From NCBI GenBank assembly GCA_037953625.1, contig CM075655.1, positions 77,465,501 to 77,529,500 on the forward strand: 64,000 nucleotides of DNA, read 5' to 3'. Under the pieces are notes generated by a model. That model worked only from the letters and a program-made list of their open reading frames with translations, did no database searches and was not told where the DNA came from. This DNA is from Crotalaria pallida. Lineage: Eukaryota > Streptophyta > Magnoliopsida > Fabales > Fabaceae. The stretch's first letter is position 1; each line of letters opens with the position of its first letter. A program made the position numbers and the translations under genes. Positions 56,817-64,000 of this stretch are shown in pieces.

Positions 56817-57147
56817 TGTAGTGTCCCGGTATTGGAGGAACACCACGATGTGTGTTTGGGGTTGTTGCAGCTGACGAGGGTGACCCCGGTCCTACGTACC
56901 CCCAATGATAAGGGGATCAAGCCACACGTAGTTCTTGAGAGTAGGGATGAGAGAACATACCTTAGCCCCTATAGCATGGCGATACTTATAGGGGAAGTTG
57001 TGTTGTGGTGCCCTATGGGCTTGTTCGGCCCAGTAGGGCTGACGTGGCTCTTAGAGGATAAGAAGGATGAGTTATTCACCCTTAACCTGTACTAGAGAGC
57101 TCATGCTTATCCTGTAGCGGTAGGATTTATTATTGGTTAACCCTACA
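56817..57147 (-). repeat. D2 3' LTR
   Basis: 331 bp, about 20 bp longer than its partner because of a segment near 57005-57030. Confidence 0.82.
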
Positions 57148-60100
57148 AGCCCCCCAAGCTCGTATAGGCTCGAAGAGCCTGTGCTGAGCTTCTGAGAGTT
57201 GGTGGTGACATAAAACATTGTTTGCGGCTGAGAACTTTTTATTCGGAGGAGTGTCGTGGATGGTTGATTAGGACGTATAAGACTGTTCGCAGTCAAGGCC
57301 CTTAGTCGTGTATCATCATGTACTGAGTTCAAAGTCGAATTGGACTATTTTTTAAAGTCACGATGCTTTTAAGGAGACATCCTTTTATGCGCTTGCCATG
57401 GTGAAAGCCGAGAGGCTTGTGCCATGGTATGTTGGCACGACTCAAACTGTTATTTGAGTTCGAGGTGTGCCAAGATTATCACCAATTGGATCTTAACATT
57501 TACGAGGGATTGCTATCGGAATGACAACCTTAGCCGAGGTGTATTCCTCGATCCGCGATGTATTGGGCCAGATATGAGCCGAGAGGCTAAGCCAAGTTAT
57601 CGGGTCGCAATCCTCGTTTTCACTTGTAGCCTCGCCGATCTGGCCGGCTAACCGAGATCGTGGGCAAGTGCGTAAGAACATGATCCGAAGTGAGTGAGTT
57701 TAACATATATCCTTAATAAGGAAGGTAAATTATCAATTTGCTGCCTCATGGGACGTGGTGGTCCTCTTTGGCATGACATTTTGATACAGAGCAACTTATG
57801 CATCATATAATACCAGTATCAAGGTCTGGCATGACATTTTGATACAGAGCAACTTATGCATCATATAATACCAGTATCAAGGTCGGCCAATGTCAGCTAC
57901 GTATATGCCTCATCACATACTAGTCCCCTACTCGGTAAAGCCTGAAATGGCATGTGTCGAGTTCATAAGGTCTGCGAAACGTTCTGGATCAAAGTGGGCC
58001 TCATACTCGGTATAGGTCCGAAAGCTCGGTGAGAGGTTCTAAAGATGTGGTGCGAAGGCACCCAAATATTGCCGGAGCATCTGCTGCTCATGGCTTTTAC
58101 AGTTCTTCTCGGATTATTTTGTAGAGTCGGAGTCCATTCTACCCGCCGAGCAGTAAGCTTCATGGCCGAATAAGGTCACTCGAGTGGAAGTCATCGAAAG
58201 TTTATCGAGCTGATGAAGCGGCCGAGGATGCCGAGAAGGGAAAGAATGAAGCCGAGGAAGCAAGAACATGTAGAGAAGCCAAGGACGACCATTTCCCTTG
58301 TCGGAACTTTTTAGTCAACTTCAATTGTTGAACCCCTCTTGAAACCGAGTAATTAGGGTGAAGGCAAGCGGATAGATCACAATAATAAAGCTGAAGCAAA
58401 CTTTTACTCCATTGCATAACCAAGCCCCTTACTCGATAAAGCCTGAAGAGGCTTGTGCCGAGTTAAGAAGTCCTTTAAGGTGTGAGTTGTTTTCCGCCAA
58501 TTTAGATCGTGTTCATCCAAGCCTCTTGAGAGACTGTCAGATTCAGATCTATGTAGGCGAACACTGAGCGAAGGTTGAATATTTGCGAGTTGTGAGTGTG
58601 GAATCAGCATTGTGTGGTTCCTCGGAGATGCTGGGATCCGAATTGGATCACTGGGTGTTGGCACTGCGGACTATTCTACCATATAGGTAAGGTCGCGATG
58701 GTGCGCAAACCAAAGAAAAAATGTTCGGCAACCGGTGTGAAGGACTTGAATTAAGTTGGGTAGTCATACTCGGACTCAAATTAACATAGGTCATCATGCT
58801 CGGCAGATCCGATCGTTATGTTTGTACCTTTTTATGATGTATAAAAACAACGATTAGAATATCAAGTAATAGATGATATGTAATGACATTAATTAGCGAA
58901 GTATGGATTAATTCACTGTTAATTACGATTATTATCTAAGATAACACATGTCATGTGGTAAGTGATTCAATAATAATGAATATGGCAGTTAAACCATGAA
59001 ATTGAAATAATATTAATGGGGTAAAGGGAAAGATCTTTCCTTGTTAGTCTTTATGGGACTATCCATGAATTTTGATAGGTTCGACCGTCCTTTCTTGAAC
59101 CTGAATTGCTGAGGTGAGGAATGTTGGATTGAAGTCTCCTGTTAATCCTTTCCAAATGAGCTCCGTCGAGCAGTTGACTTAGCTAGGGAACATGGTGCGA
59201 GGTTTCAACAGTCGTCATATGAAGCCGAGGTAATGCATGGTTCCCGCTATTCTGAATGTATGAGATACCAATAGGGGGACGCTGTCAAGGGTCCGCGCGC
59301 AGTTGGCACATGTATTCGGAGTAGGGAACCGAGCACGAGGCTCTCTATTCTCGGGGACAAGGTAAAAGAGGGAAATTTGGCATGAGGGGTCCTTTCCGTT
59401 ATCACCATGTTCCGAATAGAGTGACATAATTGTATTCACAGAGCTCGGAAAATAATATGCCCATAGATGAAAATCTTGAAATGGGTGGTCTAGTAGCTCG
59501 GTCCATGTACCTTGTATATGTGTACAGAAAAATTAATTTTAGCGTTTGTCGTTTGACAATTTATAATAAGGGAATTGCAATAATGGAAATTATTGGCAGG
59601 TGGATATAAAATATCATAATAGAAGTAGTGTGATTTAAAAATATCGCACGTAATAAATAGGATAATGAAGATTATTGGAGATTAAATGCTCGTAAATCCT
59701 GCAAGATTGTCTATGAAAAGATGCATGATGTATCACGCGCAATAATTGTAATGAATGACATTTATAAATATGTCAAAGCATTTAATGACAACAACTCAAA
59801 TGATGAAAGCTTATCCATGAAAAACGACAATGCACAATTGTCGGAAAACTGCCTAATGCCATTCGAAAGGCAATGTATATCAAATGTTATTATCCTATCA
59901 TGACAGGAAAGACAGACATTTAAAAACATTCAGCAGCAAAGAAATTTGGCTAACAATATGCCACGTACCAGCATGTATGAAAAATCATGAGTATAGTATA
60001 AGTGACATGTAAATGAAATTAAAAGAATACATAAAAACATTAGGAGCATATATCAAAATCATTGCATCAAGTAAATTAATATTAGCATGCGTTCGAAGTA

Positions 60101-61784
60101 ATCACTTAAAATGCTAAGTAAATAAGAAAGTAATGTAGTAATGAGAATTCCTTCCCTGATTCAGTGTGGCGAGGAATGTCGGGTTGAAGACAATTAGATT
60201 GAAGTCCTGTCAATCCTTTCCAAGCGGGTTTCGTTGAGTGGTTGACTCGGAACGAGAGACTCTATTGGGGAACATAGTGCGAGGTTACCACAATCGTCTT
60301 ATGAATCCGAGGAGAGAAGAGTAGTGCGTGGTTCCCGATGTTCTGAATGTATGAGATACCAATAGGGGACGCTGCCGAGGGTCTGCGCACAGTTGGCACA
60401 TGTATTCGAAGCAAGGAACCGTACCTAGGCTTCTCTATGCTCGGAACACAAGCGCAAAGAGGGAAACTCGGCACGGGGGTCCTCGCCATCATCAATTGTG
60501 TTCACTATGCTCGGAAAACGATTTGCCCATTGATGAAAATCTTTGAAATGGGTCGCTCAGCTGCTCGGGCCATCATACGTGTACCTTGCATGTGTGTATG
60601 AACAACAATAATTAATTAGTTATTGTCGTTCAAGATTGACAATTTATGACCATTAAATAATAATTATTGGCAATTAATAAATGACATGTAATCAAATTAA
60701 TCATGCGCTAATAAGTGATATTGGCAATTGAATAAAAAAGTTACTTCCCTGTTTTGTTGTTGTCGTCCACATTATTTTATTTTATTTTTTTGGGCTTGAT
60801 ATGAGTTAAGCCCGTAATATCTTTTTTTTTTGTTAGGGCCTGTTGAGGCCCTTTTTTTTGACTTGGGCCTTAGGCCCATTAGGTCATCTTTGCTGCAACT
60901 TGAAGCTGTGCGTGAGGGTAGGTTATCTCCTCAACAGCGGTGCAGCCTCAACGCAGATGACGACGGTTCTGCGGCGGTGGTGGCCGCTCATCGTGCTTCC
61001 TTGTCAAGGATTGCCGGCACCGGTTCCTGAATGGTGTGATTCGCTCCCCGCCATGAATATGCAAAGCTATGTGGTCATGAACATGCGACATGCGATCTGG
61101 TGCGACTGTGATGTTAATGGTGGCCTCGATCTTTCGTTGTTGCAGCTATCTGAAGCTAGTAGCGGTCGAGAACGCGATACCGTGCTTGGCGGTTGTGGAA
61201 GGTGAACCTGACGGTGGTGCTGAGCGCGGCGGTGGCGGCATCCACGTTCTATCCTTCTTCTCCTTGCTGTCCACTCGTTTCGAAGGAGATGGCAACCACT
61301 CGTTTTGAATTGGTGGTTTGGCGATGAAGATCGGAGGCGTATCCACAGGGCCGTACCGCAAGGACTAGCATCGTTGAGCCAAGCGAGATCTGTTCCAGAT
61401 CTCTATTCGCAGTGTGAAGGGAGCCATGGTGGATGATGCAAGCCACCGTGTGAACTTGTGGTGTCACGATGGGACCGGTGAGGATCGGTGCTATGGCGAA
61501 TTCGGGCGGCGCATTAGAACCGGGGACTTGTGCGAAGTTCCCACTGTAGGGTTGACAAGACAAGTTAAACGGCGGCCACCGCGACGCAGTTCGGTCGGTG
61601 CATGGTGATGGCACCGTTGCGGTGCCTCTCCTGTCTTGTCGCGCCGCCGCACTGCCATCGCCGCCGTCGAGAACGCACTTCTTCTTCTTCCTCCCGCAAG
61701 ACGTTGCATGTTTTCTGCATTTGTTTTTTTTTTTGTAATTGTGGATGGGAATCGAAATTTAACGATCTCCACAGACGACGCCAA
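57148..61784 (-). other. D2 internal region: duplications, no gene
   Basis: Contains an exact 58-bp tandem duplication (57770-57827, 57828-57885) and two diverged copies of a ~370-bp block at about 59095-59460 and 60165-60530. That block also occurs, duplicated, in D1. GC-rich frames at 60830-61614 on both strands have no domain and are not conserved in D1. Confidence 0.65.
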
Positions 61785-62094
61785 TGTAGTGTCCCGGTAT
61801 TGGAGGAACACCACGATGTGTGTTTGGGGTTGTTGTAGCTGACGAGGGTGACCCCGGTCCTACGTACCCCCAGTGATAAGGGGATCAAGCCACACGTAGT
61901 TCTTGAGAGTAGGGATGAGAGAACATACCTTAGCCCCTATAGCATGGCGATACTTATAGGGGAAGTTGTGTTGTGACCAGTAGGGCTGACGTGGCTCTTA
62001 GAGGATAAGAAGGATGAGTTATTCACCCTTATCCTGTACTAGAGAGCTCATGCTTATCCTGTAGCGGTAGGATTTATTATTGGTTAACCCTACA
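61785..62094 (-). repeat. D2 5' LTR
   Basis: 310 bp; the PBS follows directly on the minus strand. The LTR of D1 at 27981 is a diverged relative. Confidence 0.82.
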
Positions 62095-62587
62095 CATTCC
62101 CCACTAATTTCTTATAATTTTAGTTTCCTGAGCTGTCCTCTTTTAAATGTGAATAGACAAACAGAAATACGGCTAATTAAGGAAAAAGGAATTATTATCT
62201 TTTTTTTTTGTTGAGGACAATTTGGAAATTCCAATTAAAAGAAGTTAGTATGAGGATTGTGAGTGAATAGACAATTGAAAGTGGGAATTATTCAACTATC
62301 TTTCGAATAATTTATCTTTTTTGTGATTGTGTTCCCTGTTACATGCTGGTATCTAAGGAGGGAACTTCACCGTTTACCTACATTATTGTGGACAATCAAA
62401 CGTAATGGTCCATGATTTATTGTTACATTTATAATCATATTATAATATGAGGGCTGCCTCATATTATAATCATAATAATTGTTGTTATTTGGTTTGAAAA
62501 ACTTTTCTCCTACGTTAGTAATAGTTGCTTCTTAAGATTTGTTGTATGGGCATTAATTACTGGTCATTTTGTGTAACCACAAGGTAA

Positions 62588-62738
62588 CCTCACATAGCTA
62601 AGGATCACTTGATAAAGGTTCTGAAGGAAATGATGCTGAGTATTGTCCATCCTCTGCATGGAAAACTTAGAGAAAGTAGTTCTAATGCAGCTGATGTTCC
62701 TACTTTACTTGGACACGATTCCTTTTCCCTTCTGGATA
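62588..62738 (+). pseudogene. Exon-like fragment of an unidentified gene inside CACTA
   Basis: A 50-codon frame reads PHIAKDHLIKVLKEMMLSIV and continues to ...TLLGHDSFSLLD, ending before GTATGT, a plant-type donor. An in-frame stop lies just upstream at 62585. It does not look like the AP-2 exon expected to precede 62885, so it probably comes from another gene. No family is recognised. Confidence 0.4.
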
Positions 62739-62884
62739 GTATGTGACCACACGGTTACTAGTTTCTACTCTAATTTTTTTGAAGTGCCTTAGAATGCCAG
62801 TTTAGTACAGAGCTTATTCCTTTCTTCTCAATTTCAGTTTTTTTGTTTATTCAACTTTTTCTAACTGCATTGATTTTTACACAG

Positions 62885-62966
62885 TATTCGTAGGCGTGAT
62901 CTAGATTTACTTTATGGCATGTGTGACATTTCAAATGCAAAGGATATAGTTGAAGAACTACTTCAG
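62885..62966 (+). pseudogene. AP-2 complex alpha-adaptin exon (captured fragment)
   Basis: Flanked by TTTACACAG and GTACGG splice sites. Codons 62886-62966 read IRRRDLDLLYGMCDISNAKD then IVEELLQ, which I recognise as the adaptin N-terminal (HEAT-like) region of plant AP-2 alpha. That protein links clathrin to the plasma membrane in endocytosis. The preceding exon of that gene is not found upstream. The reading frame is intact. Confidence 0.8.
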
Positions 62967-63091
62967 GTACGGACTAATTATTGCAATTCGAAGAACTCAT
63001 TGTAAACCCTTTCCCCTCAAAACAGAAGAAAATGATCCAGGTATTACATGGACCAAAACTGATTAGTTCGCAATTACAACTGTTTTTGCAG

Positions 63092-63180
63092 TATCTCAGC
63101 ACCGCGGAGTTTGCGATGCGCGAGGAATTGTCACTTAAAGCAGCTATTCTAGCTGAGAAGTTTGCACCAGATCTTTCATG
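63092..63180 (+). pseudogene. Next AP-2 alpha-adaptin exon (captured fragment)
   Basis: Follows TTTTTGCAG. The frame YLSTAEFAMREELSLKAAIL continues to AEKFAPDLSW and ends TCATG before GTAATG, splitting the Trp codon. It continues the previous exon in phase across a 125-bp intron, as in a true gene. It lies inside the CACTA element; no further exon is seen up to 64000. Confidence 0.8.
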
Positions 63181-64000
63181 GTAATGCAACAGCTCCTTCT
63201 GAAAAAATACAAGAATCATATTGCTACTTTAGAACTTAGAAGGCTATCATAATTGAGTACTCCCTTGAGAATAGTTATAGGCTTTGGTGATTCATATTGT
63301 CTTGTGTGTATAGCTTCGGGGCTGCTTAGAAGGTTATATCCATAGCATGTAGCCTTCAATGAAATCTTTTAGTTTTATGAGATAAGGAAAATAATCTGTA
63401 GTATATAGCTCCTTACTCATAATACCAATTAATCAATTACAAGGACTTGGGCTACTTCGGACAGGTAATTAAACTGAATAAATAACTTGACCCAAATCCT
63501 GAAGAAAATCCCTCTTAACTCAACTAATGTAAATATATAACATGGAAAACTACCAAAGCACTCATAATTTTTGTCAGGTCAACATACCAATCTTTATGAT
63601 GCTCAGCTAAAGTTTACTTCTAAAGGTGGTTTCATAATCTTATATGTGATGGGTTGTTTGATCCAAAATGTAAATTTAGTATGATTGAAGTAATTTGCTT
63701 ATTTAGTTATTTTGTATTTTGATGTGTTTTTTTTTATCTTTCTTCGCTGCTTGTTTTCTTTTGCTTTTCTTTCGAGAATAACCAATACTAAAATATTCTT
63801 GTCAAAATATCCTCTTAAGAAAAAGCAGTATAACAAAAAAATTTGAAATAACAGCTGGCTTGTTTAATGTCAAAATCAGAAATTTCTTTGGAAAAAGTTT
63901 ATGTCATTTATGAAGATACTGGGATTAGATTAGACTACAATAACTAGTTTGTGTCCTTTTTGAACATGTGAAATCTAAATCATAAAGTTTTGGAGATTTT
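63181..64000 (+). other. Intron-like sequence to window end
   Basis: AT-rich, no reading frame with recognisable content. It may be the next AP-2 intron or CACTA interior. Confidence 0.4.

Larger units (their letters stand above)
56817..62094 (-). mobile_element. D2: small LTR retrotransposon without coding capacity
   Basis: LTRs 56817-57147 (331 bp) and 61785-62094 (310 bp) both start TGTAGTGTCCCGG and end GGTTAACCCTACA in plus view. The PBS (minus) TTGGCGTCGTCTGTGG lies at 61784-61769. The PPT-like CTTGGGGGGCT lies next to 57148. The ~4.6-kb interior has no gag or pol motif. No clean 5-bp duplication was found (flanks ttcaa and cattc). It sits inside the CACTA element. Confidence 0.8.
55426..64000. 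mobile_element. CACTA (En/Spm) transposon, left end to beyond the window, with gene fragments
   Basis: The terminus CACTAGTAGAAAAAATGG at 55426 interrupts the RE-E LTR after act (55423-55425), the expected site of a 3-bp duplication. Sub-terminal inverted repeats follow. No matching right terminus (CTACTAGTG) appears before 64000. Inside lie exon-like pieces of at least two genes and the nested element D2. No transposase is seen, so it looks non-autonomous or its transposase lies further right. Confidence 0.75.

Noticed and set aside
61249..61888. Frames of 107-121 codons at the right end of D2
   Set aside because: Composition-driven and overlapping; part runs through LTR and PBS.
56817..62094. 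Target duplication for D2
   Set aside because: Flanks ttcaa and cattc share only attc at shifted positions; not accepted as a real duplication.
62885..63180. A functional AP-2 alpha gene
   Set aside because: Only two exons are present, with unrelated sequence upstream and CACTA/LTR sequence around; treated as a captured fragment.
1..64000. tRNA or rRNA genes
   Set aside because: No cloverleaf-like A/B box pairs or rRNA signatures noticed; TGGTATCAGAGC sites are primer sites, not tRNA genes.

Overview
This is a gene-poor, repeat-dense stretch of a plant nuclear genome. Evidence: long LTRs starting TGTAAC and ending GTTACA, initiator-Met-type primer binding sites (TGGTATCAGAGC), a Tekay/Del-like chromovirus gag-pol, a LINE remnant, a CACTA transposon end, and two exons of a plant AP-2 alpha-adaptin-like gene. 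A dicot, perhaps a legume, is my guess; the sequence does not prove it. I see no intact host gene, rRNA or tRNA.

Layout, using local labels. 1-8769 is RE-A (+), a gag-only LTR element whose 5' LTR runs off the left edge. It sits in an older LTR, I (8770-13336), followed by LTR pieces H (13337-14170) and K (from 14171). K is broken by a 5'-truncated LINE (14665-15475, -) and an unassigned repeat (15476-17590). 17916-25937 is RE-C (-), with near-identical LTR stretches around a decayed pol. 25938-28390 is truncated element D1 (-). 28391-35230 is RE-G (-), one LTR with internal sequence on both sides, split by solo LTR F (29484-32734). 35231-55425 is RE-E (-), a full-size gag-pol chromovirus lacking its protease segment. 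Its left LTR carries a complete young gag-only element, RE-B (36342-45403, TSD cgact). Its right LTR is cut at 55426 by a CACTA transposon that runs past the window end, holds gene fragments, and carries a small LTR element, D2 (56817-62094, -).

Biology. RE-A and RE-B have gag but no pol, RE-C has a dead pol, and RE-E has no protease, yet their LTR pairs are nearly identical. They were therefore probably mobilised in trans by autonomous relatives.

The most unusual content is non-coding structure inside the LTRs. (1) Clusters of 10-bp palindromes of the form TANNCGNNTA lie in the U3 part of six LTR families or pieces. Each has its own version (TAATCGATTA, TACTCGAGTA or TAACCGGTTA), and neighbouring copies are spaced about 20-21 bp, two helical turns. 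(2) Downstream LTR regions carry arrays of short hairpins. In RE-C and F the loop stays constant while the stems change on both arms together. (3) Hairpins with an A[T/C]TGATCAC loop and compensating stems lie upstream of the 3' LTR in RE-A, RE-B and RE-C. (4) Small reading frames behind acceptor-like sites lie inside LTRs; one is shared by the otherwise different E and F LTRs with mostly synonymous changes.
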